Positions 1 through 13,312 of a DNA stretch of 64,000 nt are shown piece after piece (positions within the stretch are counted from its first letter, which is position 1; the number at the start of each line of letters is the position of its first letter). Origin of the DNA: Marisa cornuarietis (Eukaryota > Mollusca > Gastropoda > Architaenioglossa > Ampullariidae); the NCBI GenBank assembly GCA_004794655.1, contig SMMW01000614.1, positions 3,350,501 to 3,414,500 on the forward strand. Reading direction: 5' to 3'. Both the position numbers and the translations under genes were made by a program. Under the pieces are notes generated by a model, which was given only the letters and a program-made list of their open reading frames with translations, was not told the origin of the DNA and searched no databases.

Positions 1-48
1 AGTGAGTGAGTGAGTGAGTGAGTGAGTGAGTGAGTGAGTGAGTGAGTG
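1..48 (+). repeat. (AGTG)12 microsatellite
   Basis: Twelve perfect AGTG units at the left edge of the window, so the true array may extend further upstream. The same tetranucleotide recurs at 13050-13127. Confidence 0.98.
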
Positions 49-2375
49 CTCATGCGTTCGGTAGTAAAAAGTGCGCGTCCTGATGTTATTGTGGGTTTGT
101 AAACAGCAACTCGCTGGAGCGATAAGAAAGTCTCGTAATGGCCCAGGAGGCATTCATGTTTAACTGCTGTCCAGGAAGTAATTTCGGATTCCGTCTGCCT
201 TGCTTTGAATTTTTGAATAATTCTGCGTCGCAAACCTCTTCCTAATGTCAAGGAAAACGGAAAAACAAGAGAAACAACTCAACATTTCAATACCGGATGG
301 GCCTGGCTTCTTTCCCGTTTGAATGCCGGTTTACATAAAGAAAAAATTTTAAATGGTCTTTTTCATGATTAAGAGGGGAAAAGCATTAAACTATTTGCGA
401 ATAAAAGTAGGGCTGATCTTACGACAATACATTGTGCATAGAAGCCTACAACTCCAGGCATCTATAAACCTTTTGAGGAATATATTGCTTTTCCATTTTG
501 GATGCATTTTCACAAAGTTAGGACACAATACTCAGCACCTCAATACTTTCAACACACCTCATGTGTAGGATTATTAATATAAACATATTATTCACGCTTA
601 GGTTTTCTTTAATGAAAATTTCTGCTGCTTTTTATTTCCTTATATTTCTCACAGTCGACAAAAGCCCGAGTGCTGCTTATAAAATCTGTAAGTGCACCTG
701 AAATGGTTCGAGTCCCGAAGCCGCGGAAAGCCGTGACGAGATTTCAAGCTGCACTCAATCTTTGCCGATAATGTCAGGGTCCAGGCTCTCAGGCAAGACA
801 GTTGGCGCTTAGAATGGCCCAGAATATTTACACCAAGAGTGGGCAGAAACTTTCTGGAAGACAAAAGAGAGCTAGCGTGCAGATATGTGTTTACGGGCAA
901 CCAGGAAGGAGTACTTATGAGAAAGTAATGGATAGACCATGGCTGGCTTGGCTTGCAGCCCACTAGCCGCCATATTGAAACTTGTCAGGTGATATTTCTT
1001 ACCATTTGGGATGTTCTGTCGCGGTATTTTTTTTATTTGCCATAAGCTGTTAACGATGCATAGTTTTTGTTTTTTTAGTTCTTTGATTTGAAAACTGAGG
1101 AGGTAGGTGTTAATCTGTTCATGTTACATACTGGTTTATAAGGCTATCACAAGAGGCAAGGTGGTTGGGTGGTAGCTTTTGCAAGTTTTTGCACGCAGGG
1201 TCTGTCCAGCAGTTTTGATCGGTGAGGAGTCTTCCATGCTGTAAACCCGTGTATACATTGTTTGTGTCAGGCAAGTTTTGCTAATTATCAACACTGTAGA
1301 AGCAACACGGTAAAGAGAAATACCATGATTCCTTTATTCTTTCTTCCTCCTTAAGCTCCATCTCTCTCTGCTCTTATATGTCTGTCAGTTTGTCTGTCTG
1401 GCTCTCTGCCTCTATCTCCCTCTCTTTCAGTAATCACGTGACAGTCACAGATCGCTTTGACACTCGCTCAGACGACAGAGTGCGCGGCAGATGGAAGACC
1501 AACGAATCGACCACTAAAACAAAATAGATCTTAATTCAATCCCCTTCTGGTGCAGATTATCCCCACCCCCCTGCTCCCCTTGTACTGTGATTAACGGCCT
1601 GCAGCATCAATGTCGTGGCATCTGGATGACCTTGAAATCGTCTCGACCCGATGGTGGCTTCCTTAGCTCATTACCACATTTTCCCTCTCCGGAAGCCCAC
1701 AGAACTTTTCTTCAGAAAGCTCTGTGCTCGTCGTCTCCACGAAGACGCTGACGATATCGACTTTTTGTTTCAAAAACCGTGATTGGTTTTCTACAGATTT
1801 TGTCTAAGGGACTGAGGTCTTTCGTGGAACCTTGTTATGTCACGTGCCGTTTTATCGTCAGCAAGGCGGGGGGTGGGGGGTACGGGTACTGTTTTCTGGG
1901 AGGAAGTAATAGGATGGCACCAGCATGATTCCATGAGAGTTTAACTCTCTGCAGACAACACCGTGACCCAGTTTTCGCAGCGGAAATTACTTCAGTTCGA
2001 CTGAGTAGTTTGTGCTTAATAAGCTCCTAATATGGCGCGAATGGTAGACCTGGTTGATTAGAGATGTCAAAGCTTGAGATACTTCTGTTCTCTTCATAAA
2101 TTTGTGCACAATCCATTTTAGAGGGTTTTTCTCGTTTGTTTACTCAGTTTTAGAGCAATATTACATGATTATGCAAAACCAGGTTCGTCAAAATCGCTTG
2201 GACAAGCTAAAGACCTCCAAGGGAGAGACAAAGCTTAACGGCTGAAGTTCTTCTACGAAAAAAGAGTATTTTCAAGCTGTGTATCTCTCCTTATTCTATC
2301 TCTTACTCTAACAAAACTAATGACTGTATAAAGTCCGGTCGCCGCCCTCGTGGGCTGCCAGTAACTTCAGGCAAC

Positions 2376-2690
2376 AGTCAAGGGGCGCAGGCTGGTCTGG
2401 TTCGGTCACGTGATCCAGAAAGATACTCTAGGCCAGACCGACGTTCGGGTACCTTGGAGGATAGTCGACGCAGAGGCGAACAAAAATATAAATTAGCAGA
2501 CTAAAATATGAACTGGTCGACTGGGCATAACGTGCAAGACCTGCTTACCGCCGCTCGACAGACCTTAGTGGCGAGTCTTGTCAGCCGCTGCGTCTGTCTA
2601 GTTGTCTATCCCCCGCTCCAACTAGGTCCGGTGGGCCAGCACAACGGTTCCTTACCTACTACTAGTTAAGGGATAAATGAATGAATGAAC
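2376..2690 (+). mobile_element. 3' end remnant of a non-LTR retrotransposon (LINE)
   Basis: From 2389 the plus strand reads RLVWFGHVIQKDTLGQTDV, matching the FGHV..DTL signature near the C-terminus of many LINE ORF2 proteins. After one frameshift it continues into a GRRRG-like basic stretch and DLLTAARQTLV. Stops and shifts break the frame, so it is a dead copy. It ends in a TGAA-type short tail repeat (2674-2690), as expected for a LINE 3' end. A related remnant lies on the minus strand at 19815-20075. The clade (RTE, CR1 or other) is not determined. Confidence 0.7.
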
Positions 2691-3976
2691 GATCTCTTGC
2701 TGCACGCGCAAGCGAGCGTGTCGAAAACAAAGTTCACTTGGCTGCAGTGTCTCCTGCGTCGGCTTGCATGAGTCTTAGTTCACACTTTCCGTGATAAGAA
2801 TGCCACCTTAGCTCGTCTTACCTCCTGAAATAGCTGGGTATTTAGAAGATGAGGCTAGGAGAAACACCCGGTCATGCAAGCGAAGAAAGGGCAAAAGAAA
2901 GGGCAGAGATGATGCACAGAAATGGAGAGAGACTGGAGAGAAGGGTGGGGGTAGAGAGAGGATGGGAGAAAGACGAAGATTGAAAAAAAGGAACAGTCAG
3001 AGTAAAAGACAGAAAGAAGAAATGAGAGGAAGAACTAAACTGAATTGAATCTTTTATTCAAGGGCCATTGCCACTTTAAACGAGAGGCAGAGAGAGAGAG
3101 AGAGGGGGGAGGGAACAAAAAGAGAATGGGAGAGTGAGAGAGAGATGACCATTTGAGTGTCGAGAGTATGTATAATCACAGTTTGTCACCAAGCTACATA
3201 CTTTAGTCTTCAAACTATACTCTAGATAAACTATGCTATTCCCCCTCCCCCACCGAGAGATATAAACAGGCCTGATGTTGAACTCTGTTTGCTCCCATAG
3301 TAAAACTTTGTGTACGCAAGTTGTTTTCCGATGTCTGTTTAACTCCCCCGGATGACACTGGCGACCTCTTCAACAGTGGAGGTTATTACAGAGGACCGAA
3401 CAGGCGTCACGTGGTCAGTCTGATGCTACGTTCCCCAGGACTCATGACAGATGAAAAGCAGAACAAATTGCAGAGCTGCCATTAAAATGTCAGCTTCTCT
3501 TCAGCGCGGCAGTCTTCATGCAAAAATTTGTCCCCCCCCAAAAAATCTTCAGCAGCTGGATTCTCCATTCGAGCTGTCAGAGGGAACGTGACTTGAAGCG
3601 CATGCGCAAGAGAGAAGGGAAGCGTCCACATATAATCCTATACCAGAAAGCATTAATACTTATTATCGCAATCTCGGCAGTGACAGTGATTTGCTGGGGT
3701 GACTTATACGTCAGTTAGATGCCCAGACATAACAATTTCTCCTCAACGGTCTAGATCAATATCAGCATAGAAATATATGGCCGTAACTAACCTTCAGATG
3801 GAAATAAATGGTCCGCATCGCAGTCAGTTCTAAGCACGCTCCACTAATAGCCTGATAGCGCGTCAAGTGTTGTTTGAAATCGAATCTTCCTGTACTAGCA
3901 TCTCTGACAACCCCCACATTAAGGTTTGTCTCAGTTGAGGAGCTTGGAAACGAGCTGCACAAAGTCAGCGAGTGGA

Positions 3977-4203
3977 GCGGCCCCGTAGTGTTGTGGTCAA
4001 GAGTTCACTTGTGTGCATTACCGTAAGGGCATGGGCTTAAGTTCTGATTGGTTCGGGTCAAATTTATTTCTCTCTAGACGTGGCACCAGTTTAGGTTGTT
4101 GGTCATCGGTGAGGTTGTGGGAGGGAGGTTTCTCTGTCATCCTCTTCCCATCGTGTGATGTCAGCATTGTGAGGAGCTTACCTGTCAAACAGACCGACTA
4201 ACG
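3977..4203 (+). mobile_element. tRNA-like SINE candidate
   Basis: The segment starts GCGGCCCCGTAGTGTTGTGG, like a degenerate tRNA 5' half with an A-box (GTAGTGTTGTGGTCAAG). About 40 bases on is GGGCTTAAGTTCTGAT, a B-box-like sequence. A non-tRNA body follows to about 4200. No clear tail or target-site duplication was seen. Confidence 0.4.
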
Positions 4204-5010
4204 AAGCAGGTAAAACTGTTTGAAGCTTAATCTACAGTTTTTAGCATTCCGGGTGGGGTGGGGTGGGGGAAAGTAGAGGGTTGGGGGAAGATGAGCAGAA
4301 CGCATGCGCAGAGAGTACGTAATATTTCGGAAGCGCACTTCCACAAGATGGCTCTTGCCACCAGAACTGTTTGCCCAATTTTCCAACCATCTCGTTGCTT
4401 TGGTGACAGCGCCTGTGGGTAGAGCTAGCAGACTGCGTGAAAGCATGGTGCCGCAAGATGCAATCGAATAAACTCGGGAGAAGCGACGAACCCTTCACCG
4501 TTACTGTTGCCAAAAAAAAAAAAAAACTGGCCCGAGATTCCACAAAATAAGGTTTAAAGTCAATTCTTCGCTGAGCAAAAGTCCGACAAGTCTAACCACC
4601 ACCAAAGTGCCCGAAACCCCCAGTGTATTGGCAATGTTCTGGCAGACACGTTTGGTGTTTGCTCAGCATGTTGACCAAGTTCTAATGTCCTCGAACCTGC
4701 TCCCCCCCCCCCAAAAAAAAACCCACTGGTTTCCTGTGACTTTGACCCACAGCAATGCTAAACTTGGTCAAATGTTCGATGACATGTGCCCACTTAACAA
4801 GGCCCTTCATCACAGGAATCATTTTAGCATCAGAATGATAGGAAATAAAACAAAGCGAAAAATCAAGCACGGGTTAGCACAACAAAAAGGCTTATGGAAT
4901 CATAAAAGATGCACGATGCAATAACAGGTCCATCGCAGCGGCAAAAATTTTTACCTTATCAAGAAGAGATCCACAGCAAGCTAACATTTATTACAGCAAG
5001 AAAAAGAAGA

Positions 5011-5083
<73 letters not shown>
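5011..5083 (+). repeat. (ATG)n microsatellite
   Basis: Uninterrupted ATG/TGA/GAT trinucleotide array of about 24 units. The apparent poly-Met reading frame across it is not a gene. Confidence 0.97.
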
Positions 5084-7019
5084 CGGGTGTGCTTGCAGCT
5101 AGAGTACAAAGTAAGGTTTATGGCAGCAAGACAAGGTTTATCGCTGCAAAACAATATTCGTCGCTCTCACGTCCAATAAAGAGAAAAATGGAGTTTATGA
5201 TATTATTTATTTATTCCCGAACATCCCGCCTTCCTTCGCTCCTGAGCCTGGAATCTCGTATCGGCTACAGTTGCTTTAAGCTGCTCTCACACCAACCAAC
5301 TCTGTCAAATGAAATGGTCTGTTAAGAAAGAGTTTGAGCATCGAATAAAGATTCCGTTCAAGATCAGTAGAACGACTTCCTTCACCGCCTCTGTCGCCAT
5401 CTTTAATTAAATCCATCGTTTGGTTGCGAGGGCTGAGACAATTAATTGACCGCCTGGCTCAGTCGACCCAGTCTGGCCGTGCGAGGCCTACCTCACCGCC
5501 GTGGTCGAGATCGGCTTGAGATCTGTCAGGAGTTCAGAGGCGATTGTGTGTAAATTTGACAAGCCTGGCATGTTGTGCCAACCTCCATCATCAATATTAA
5601 CTAAGCCCCGGCCGCCAAAGATTTCGCCGAATCGTTGGATTTCGTGATGTGGCCCTTAACAGAAGGTGGCGCTTACAAGACGAAACAGCAGGGGAGAGCG
5701 GTTTGCTCTAAATGCGGGGTCCACTGTGTCGTGATTTATTGCCTCGTCTTTTGTGCAAACATTCATTAGTTCCAGCCTCACGAGCCTTGTGGTGTTGTTT
5801 CCTTTTCTTTGCTCCACGGGCAAGATTTCTTTGATTCTGCTGTCGAGGTGCCGGAGACACAAGTCAAAGTCTTTTCAAGTTGTCCACCTGACAAGGTACG
5901 GAGTGTTGCGGGGGGGGGGGCGAAGGTTAATTAATTAAGCTCCTCCATAGTCCGACATTTCATCGAGGGTTTGATATTCTTTCCTCAATAGGTTAAACCA
6001 TGAATTCCGAATGTGTGAGATGGAATATAGATTACGAAAATGTGAGCAAACAGTTTTGTGCCGTTTGCGAGACACGAAATTTGAATGATTAAAAATCTTA
6101 TCTATACACTGGAAAAAAATTAAAACTTGTCATGTCATTGGATTGTATGATGGTACTCAAGATGCATTCTATTCAACCAAATACCATTTGAATAATAAGG
6201 GCTTCGCTCTTTTTCCAGACTTGTTGTCGACTTATCTTCAAATTTCTAGATCTGATAGGTTATGCTGTCTTTGTTAGTTTGTTTTGCTTCTAGAACCTCA
6301 AAGGAAAATGGCTTTAAAGTTCACGTCGGTGTTAAGCCTAGTGCCATGGCTATGACATATACCACCGATTGCCTTCAACTCTGCAGTGTTGAGGAATCCA
6401 TAGCGAACTCCCCCCCCCTGCCTCACCAGCCTTACTTTAAGAAAGACTCTGACAAGTTGAGGTTTCTTAAAGACAAGCTAGTATAGAAATAGCCACAGAC
6501 TTATTCGACATCTCAAGCCTAGTCATCACGAGAAAACGAGTAGGCTAGTGCAGATGAGCCCGAATAGTGTCTAGTCACCAATGTTATAGCACAAACAGTC
6601 CCAAACCTCGGTGGTGTGACACTACACACTCCTGTAGCCACCGCCACTTGGTGAGGCGCACTCCGTTTTAAAATTCGTGAGCTGCCCAGTCGCACGAAGG
6701 CTGCCTAGCGAAATATGGTTTTAGCATCAGTGGATAAATGGACACTGTCGATCCTTGGCCAATATGAACGCTCGTTGCCAGTGGCCCCACCCCAAGCAGC
6801 GTGGCGCTGGTCCCTCATGGCCAGAGCTGCCGACATCTATTGCGTGTACTCACACCATCACCTCCTCCCTAAGATCGATTGTTTCATGACCATTTCAGTG
6901 TCGGGCTAACCTCTCGGTACCGCCGCAAGACGGGTAGTGTCTGCACGAAATGTCTCGGTTATGAGAGCCGATAATCTAGACAGAGCTCACTGGCATGAGT
7001 GTGGATTTCTCGGTAGAGG

Positions 7020-7490
7020 CTCAAGTAACCTGGTCTTTAAATCGTTTTGTTGCTGTTTTATTTTTGGACCTACTCTTTTTTTTGTTCTTTATTCTCCGTT
7101 TTGTGTTCTTACTGGTTTTATTTTTGTGCATATTCTTATTTTTTGTTCTTATTATTCTTTTTATTTGTGTTTCTTCAGTTTTAATTATTATTCTTATTTT
7201 TCGTCTTGTTTTACTTGTTCGTGTTTTATTTATTCTTGCTCTTGTTCTTCTTTTTGTTCTTCTTCCCCAAGATGGTGTTTTTGTCCTTTGCTCTGCTTCT
7301 GTCTGATATTCTTCTTGATCTTGTTTTTGTTCGTCCTGTTTTTATTGTTCTTAGACGTGTTTGTATTCTCGTTCTTTTTGTGCTTAAAAAACTTTTCCTC
7401 TCCTTTTTACAATAATTTTCCGTCTCTTGCTTGTCTTTGTTCTCTACATGTATCGCTTTTTCTCTCTTTTTTTTCGACTTACTTATATTA
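7020..7490 (+). repeat. T-rich low-complexity tract
   Basis: About 470 bases dominated by TTTTTGTTCTT-like strings with no exact period. Several overlapping Phe/Leu-rich open frames across it are composition artefacts. Confidence 0.85.
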
Positions 7491-7884
7491 AATAACTTGA
7501 CCTGTACAGTCTGGTGACCTCATACTCTAATTTTACAAGTTTTGTTGAAAGCAGACAGGTTGGTGGGCGGGGGGGGGGTGAGTGAGGGTAAGAGGTAGGT
7601 GAGTGTACAGCCAATGATTCCAGCATCTATCTGTTTAGATATAAAAATTAGTTTTTTATTTGAAAATTGTGAATATTTTAGTATGTGAAGATAAAGAGAA
7701 AATAATGTAGCTATGCCTGCGGTGTGACTAAATTAATTTTGCAAGTCTAAAGCTGGATTGGATGGAGGGATGAGACAGAGAGAGAGAGAGAGAAAGAGAT
7801 GAAGACAAGCAGGAAGCTTAATTGTCCTTCACGCGTTTGTCACTGCTCTTCCAAGATACTAATTTACAGCAGGGCTCATATGCA

Positions 7885-8126
7885 CACGTAAATAATAAGC
7901 ACATTTATAATGCGCCTTTTCCCAACGCCAGGTGGTCTTAAAGCGCATCACAGACATATTTTAAGGACACACACACACACACACACTCTCTCTCTCTCTC
8001 TCTGGATACAGAAAACCGGAGTACCGGAGAAAACCACAGACGGCTAGCCCTGGTGTCATATCCAGAGAAGTGTGTGTCGGACCCGAGATACGAACTCCAA
8101 CATCCGATTCTCACCGCCCCAGTGAA
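7885..8126 (-). mobile_element. SINE-like interspersed repeat (minus strand)
   Basis: The left end reads AATAATAAGCACATTTATAA, the reverse complement of a short-repeat SINE tail. It is followed by an AGCGC-type motif, an embedded CA/CT microsatellite (7970-8003) and a block GGAGTACCGGAGAAAACCAC that resembles repeat cores I know from molluscan sequences. The right end carries a B-box-like GAGTTCGTATCTC on the minus strand. Family assignment needs a repeat library. Confidence 0.5.
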
Positions 8127-9497
8127 ACATGAACCTCACTCGCGAAACAAGACTTCGCCTGTCTGTACATCTGTGTACCTCCATGACGCGACTACTTCCT
8201 GTCCGCACTGACTTCTGTCATGCATGCGTGCACCGTCTTTGTGTTCTTTTATGGTGTCCAAGGAAAATACGGTTCTGCAAACAGCTTAACGCTGGTGACT
8301 GCTTTTTGTTGGCATTGCATAGGAGAAATAGTATGTAGTTTTCACTGAAAACCATGCTAATTCGGTTTTTGATTTGATATTTTAATTTTTTCTATGGTAT
8401 GCGTTTTCAGAACTTTAATTTTGGACAAAGTGATCGAGGTCAAGGTTTGTTAAGTGGGCGACGGTGTTTGGCTGTTCGTAATGCGAAGACCTGGTCAGTC
8501 CCTCGTCATAAAAAAAAAAATAAATAAAAGAACACCCCCGGGGGCCCCCACGATTTCTACTACACGCCATGCGCTTGTTAGCCTTAGAAGCCGACTCATA
8601 GTCAGCCACACCCCCACCTCAGCCCAACTTCCCCAATCTTGTCCCTCTTCCTTTCCTTCCTTTCTTGTCCCTCTTTTTTTTCCCCTACCTCATTTTCCCA
8701 CCTCTGTCGTCCGCACTGCTTCAGGCATTGGCTTCTTCCTTGTGAAGCCACGGGGCACTCTCCCATGAGGGAAACGCGAAGCTTGTCTAATGAAGTCACG
8801 TGATATAACCCAGGTCAGATTCGGGACAAAACTGACAGTTGCTTGCATTTTAATTTGGCTTCCCACGATGCCTAGAATAGCTTCCCAGGTCGGGTCAAGG
8901 CACTCAGCACTGTATCCTCTCCTCTTCGTTCTTCTGTTTCCATCAGCTGCCAACCGCTTCATAGATCAGATCCTGTCCATCCCTTCCCACCACTCCCTAC
9001 TGCCCGAAAGAATTCGGAGAAAATATAATTGCAGTCTCAACTGCTCACCGAAATATCTTCCTATTTTTTGACTGGTATATTGGACTTTCAAAAAATAAAT
9101 GAAGATAATACAGTGTGACGACGTTAAGAACATGACTGTTTAAATAGCTTGAATACAGATATCAACATATTTAGATATCTGCTGCGTGTGCCACCTATAC
9201 AAATAGTATCTCCCTTTTCAGTAGAAATGACGATTCTTTAATGTTCGCACCATTTACTAAAATTGTTATCTTTTTTGCCATTAAAAACGCATTCGTGTGC
9301 ATTTTGTATATTAGAAGTCTTTATTGTAAAAGCAGTCATGCATTTGTGATTTTTTTCTTTAAAACTATCCTGGGGATTGTTTACCCTCATTTTTATTTCT
9401 ATATTCTTCCCAGAGCATGGGATGGTTCACTAGTTTGAAGGTTAAGTGTTTCCAAAGCACGGAAATTTTGCATTCGTGTGGAGTTTCAGAAGGCGTT

Positions 9498-9527
9498 TGT
9501 TTTATTTATTTATTTATTTATTTATTT
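9498..9527 (+). repeat. (TTTA)n microsatellite
   Basis: Perfect TTTA array of about seven units. Confidence 0.95.
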
Positions 9528-10208
9528 TGTGTGGGGCGATGAAAGGTACTCTTATCGAGTCCTGTTTTCCATCTAAGGTTCGATGATGCTGATTTTGTAG
9601 AGACACTCTACAACACTGCAAATATGTAAATATTTCCTCTTTGGGAAACACTGCTTTTAACCCCAACATCACCAATTACCAGCCCAGAAAGCTACTCTTC
9701 CTTGCAGCTCGCACTCAAAAAACATCAACACCAAAATAAGCGATGAGAAAAGTCTCAATACAGAAAAAAGAAGCAGGCATAAAGACAAGAGCGGTTGCCC
9801 TGTTTTAATCCCAGGGGACCTATCAACGTGACGAAATGGCTTCCTTGTGGATCGAGCTTAGGGTTCATACTTCGTGACCTGTGTGTGCCTGCGAGACGCT
9901 GAGAAGATGGCGCTGCTTGGACAGGACACAGGGGGACTCTTAACTGTCATAACATCTTTTTTGTTGTGTCTTAGTGAACCATTTTGCGAAAAATCCATAT
10001 CTTTTGGAGGTTCTTAAACAGGACTAGGCCGTATTTTGTACAAAAAATAAAGTTTTTAACAGTATGCCCTTTTTAACCGTATATAAAGAGCCTTCAAAAC
10101 AATTTACAATGATTTTGCCAGTTTCCACCTACCCCTCCCTTAAGTCAGTCATGCTCCACTATACTATATAGATTATTACACTCATACACCGACGAGACTT
10201 TATCCTAA

Positions 10209-10211
<3 letters not shown>

Positions 10212-10255
<44 letters not shown>
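10212..10255 (+). repeat. (ATC)n microsatellite
   Basis: Perfect ATC array of about 14 units. Confidence 0.97.
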
Positions 10256-11659
10256 TGACTAATATTTTGTTCCAGGTCTTCAGTTGAGGGTATTAAGCTG
10301 CAAATGATATAAAGAGAAAAAAAATGAAATTTCAGGAAGCCTAGATTCCGGTGTCAAAAATAAAAATCACACTGTAAACCAGAATGAAATACTCGTGCAG
10401 ACTTCACTTTATTCCGGCGTAAAACAAGATAATGAACCAATGTTGCCATTTCTTTGGGCTCTCAGTCCATCAATAGTTCGATCGTTCGTTCCTCGTTAGC
10501 ATATTTCTTTTTCTTTCTTATTTTCTTGTTTGTTTCTTTATTTGCTTGTTTTTCAGCGAGTCACTGAGTTAGTGAGTCAGTCAATTAGCTAATTGTCCTT
10601 GACCTCGATCGAACGTCTCATTCTCCGTTCTGCTCTTGACCTTTAGTGACAGGTATCACAGTTTACATTTTAAAAGTCTTATCGATTGAGAAGAAGAACT
10701 ATTTTCAGCCCTGATGGTGTGAAAGTGCCCATCGGAAGGCAGAAGATGGAAGATACGAGCAAGCAAATGGCTGGTGTTGCGCACAGACGGCAAATGGATG
10801 GTGACCCGTTCAGTGCCATTTCTTGCGAATTTGCAGAACGCAGCCTTCACATAAAAGCACCCTTGTGCTCCATCTTTCTCCAGACGTTTACGACTGCTGA
10901 AGCCCAGTCTTGGTTTTTACAGACAGAGCAGAAGTAAACAGGTTAAAGAAAACTAAACAATAAGAGACTCGAATTGCTCAGAAGTTTTGATTAATCTGTG
11001 TCTTTGTCGAATTCCTGGACATGAGATATGTTTCTGGACAGGGCTCTCGTGTACGGGGGTAAAATTAAGGCTTCGTCGAGTGGTGTCGATGTGTCCAGCT
11101 GCGTTCATCACACACATTCTCGAACTCTTGACCTCTTAGAATTGATTGGCGGACAGATTATCCGGTTAATCCAAGCAGTTTGGTGATATTAATCAGTGTT
11201 GTCACCTTAATATTTGGAAGCTCCGGTGCTCAGTCTGCCAAACACTTCCACGTCTGTCATTGTTGCTGTCAAAATGTTCACGTGATCAGTCGGAAGCATC
11301 ATTGTAGTTAGAAACAGTAGCAGAGGTCAGTGATGAAAAACTACTGGACGTCTGCTTTAACTGAATGAGTTAAAGATTGCTGAAGGTATAAAACACCAAT
11401 TAACTACAATACAGCCATCTGGTTTCTCGTAGTGTCATAACAACACGGTCAAAAATATTAATTAATAAATGGATATCATGGATAGATTCTTTATATTCTT
11501 AAAAGCTCGATGATTTATGGTTATACTCTGTCTTCCACATTCCTTAGTATCACGTTCATCTTTACTACTGCCACTGCACTGTGCAACTGTTTATTTGAGG
11601 TTTTCATCCTTATGATCAGAAGGGTTCCCGTCCACGTACAATAAAGCATCGTGTTGCAG

Positions 11660-11820
11660 GAGGTGTCGGTGTTCCTGTTCGAGAAGAAGATCGCCGACAA
11701 GCTTCACAAGCCCAGGCGGAGGGACGTGGTGACAGAGGTACTCAAGAAGGAGCCCTGGTACCTGGAGAGGTTTCGCCACCCGCAGATTCTTGGACTCGTC
11801 CACGGCATTGAGGAATGCCA
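11660..11820 (+). CDS. SCYL2: SCYL2 exon a: kinase-like N-lobe
   Basis: Encodes 53 residues plus two bases of the next codon, beginning EVSVFLFEKKIADKLHKPRR and ending LVHGIEEC. It matches the SCYL2 N-lobe strand EVSVFxFDKK, the helix after it, and the RFRHPQIL segment that is conserved as LRHPRLL in the family. The acceptor is GTTGCAG and the donor GTAAGT (11821), phase 2. The position of the VAIK lysine in active kinases falls in VSVF, so the ATP-anchoring lysine is absent, as in other SCYL2 proteins. The preceding exon (glycine-rich loop, N-terminus) is not in the window, so the frame is entered at codon phase 0 from an upstream intron. Confidence 0.93.
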
Positions 11821-11915
11821 GTAAGTTGGCCCTGCAACTCACCTGTATTCACTGTGTGCATGGTGTGCGTACATAGGTGGAAATAATAAGAAAAAAATAG
11901 AGCTTGGCCTCACCG

Positions 11916-11916
<1 letters not shown>

Positions 11917-11983
<67 letters not shown>
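11917..11983 (+). repeat. (CA)n microsatellite
   Basis: Perfect AC dinucleotide array of about 33 units, roughly 95 bases downstream of exon a. Confidence 0.98.
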
Positions 11984-11984
<1 letters not shown>

Positions 11985-13009
11985 CGCACGCTGATGCTGA
12001 GTATTCAGTTTATGATACTCAAGATACTTATGTACGTTTTTATTATGTATATTCTGTTTTTTGTACTTATTAAATGTATGCACGTATGTCTGTTTATGCG
12101 TACGATTGTATTATTGTGTATGTACAGATATGTGTGTCTGAGTGTGTGTATGTACGTAATTACACAGCAGGTGTGTGGAGCTGATCACCGAATCATTCAG
12201 CTAAATGTCTGTGTTTTGAAATTAATTTTCTTTTATGTTTGTATTCATAGTCATCATCCTAACCATTATCATCGTTAAGATCTTCCTTCGAGTGGTGGTG
12301 GGGGGGGGGCTTTCTGGTTGATTGGTTTTGAAGACCCGTAATGTTAAACAACACCTGCCACTTCAGGAGGTGTAGCATGTACAGTTCTAACTGTTCAGAC
12401 CTCACACGTATGAACAACAACAGTGTCTGCCTTTACTCATCAAAGACTGCAGGCCAACGATTTATTTAGGAAATATCACTCACCATCAGTTAAGTGCTGT
12501 TATCTGAGACTATAACCACTGGCTAGGTGCTCAGTACCAGGCTAGATGCAATCCTAGCTAACTGATTGGTTTTAGGGATCGAGTGCACACTATGTTAACT
12601 GCATTAACTGCATGCTAAGCCTAGCAATCAGCTAAACTAGCTGTTGGCTAGCGGGGCTGTGTGTTCTGTACATGGCTTCTTCTCGCTGAGCGACTTGTCC
12701 TGTATCTGTTTCCTGGCTGCTTGAGGAGCCAGGCTTGGAAACCATTTCTGACGTTGTGTGTCTGCGTGCTCTTTGAAGAATCTGTAGGTGTGGCGCTGAA
12801 ATCCATTCTCACCCGAGTGCTAGCCGGTCTGACCGCTGTCTGACAGCAGTTTTATTTTAAATGGAGCGTGTATGGCGACGTTGGGTCGTCTGATAGCCCC
12901 ACGGGACACGAGGATTCCTAAAATGGCGCAGCTGTGACACCCGATCACACGTGACAGGATGATGGATATGGATCATCCACATTTTCTAAAGGATTGGTTG
13001 ATTGATGAA

Positions 13010-13312
13010 TGGATTAATTTATTCAAACGGCTTCTATGCAAACAAATTTGAGTGAGTGAGTGAGTGAGTGAGTGAGTGAGTGAGTGAGTGAGTGAGTGAG
13101 TGAGTGAGTGAGTGAGTGAGTGAGTGAAATGCCATCTCGTACATTTGATTGATTGATTGATTGATTGAAACGTCTTCTATGCAAACACTTACATTTGATT
13201 GATTAATTGATTGATTGATTCGTCTTCTTTGCAAACACGTTTGATTGATTTATTGGTTTACTGATTGATTTATCGACTGATTGATTATTGATTGATTCAA
13301 TGCAAACAGATT
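13010..13312 (+). repeat. composite GAGT/GATT satellite with TTCTATGCAAACA spacers
   Basis: A perfect GAGT array (13050-13127) is followed by GATT arrays (13147-13167, 13197-13220, 13241-13295). A recurring spacer close to GTCTTCTATGCAAACAC appears at about 13031, 13169 and 13222, with a shorter ATGCAAACA at 13300. The whole is therefore a higher-order repeat of spacer plus tetranucleotide array, not unrelated microsatellites. Confidence 0.8.

Larger units (their letters stand above)
1..11659 (+). other. upstream intron of SCYL2 (5' part outside window)
   Basis: No coding exon was recognised here. The expected preceding SCYL2 exon, with the N-terminal segment and glycine-rich loop, could not be found, so this is read as the 3' part of a long intron ending at the acceptor GTTGCAG (11653-11659). 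It holds an AGTG array at the left edge, a LINE 3' remnant (2376-2690), purine-rich low-complexity DNA (about 2860-3150), a tRNA-like SINE candidate (3977-4200), an ATG array (5011-5083), a T-rich tract (7020-7490), a SINE-like element (7885-8126), TTTA (9498-9527) and ATC (10212-10255) arrays. The rest looks like unique AT-rich DNA. Confidence 0.6.

Noticed and set aside
6937..7491. Phe/Leu-rich 184-codon ORF as a membrane protein
   Set aside because: Composition artefact of a T-rich tract; overlapping frames have the same look and no start context or family.
1..11659. Search for the SCYL2 first exon(s) with the glycine-loop segment
   Set aside because: No GC-rich frame matching the expected N-terminal motifs was found on the plus strand; it is probably upstream of the window.
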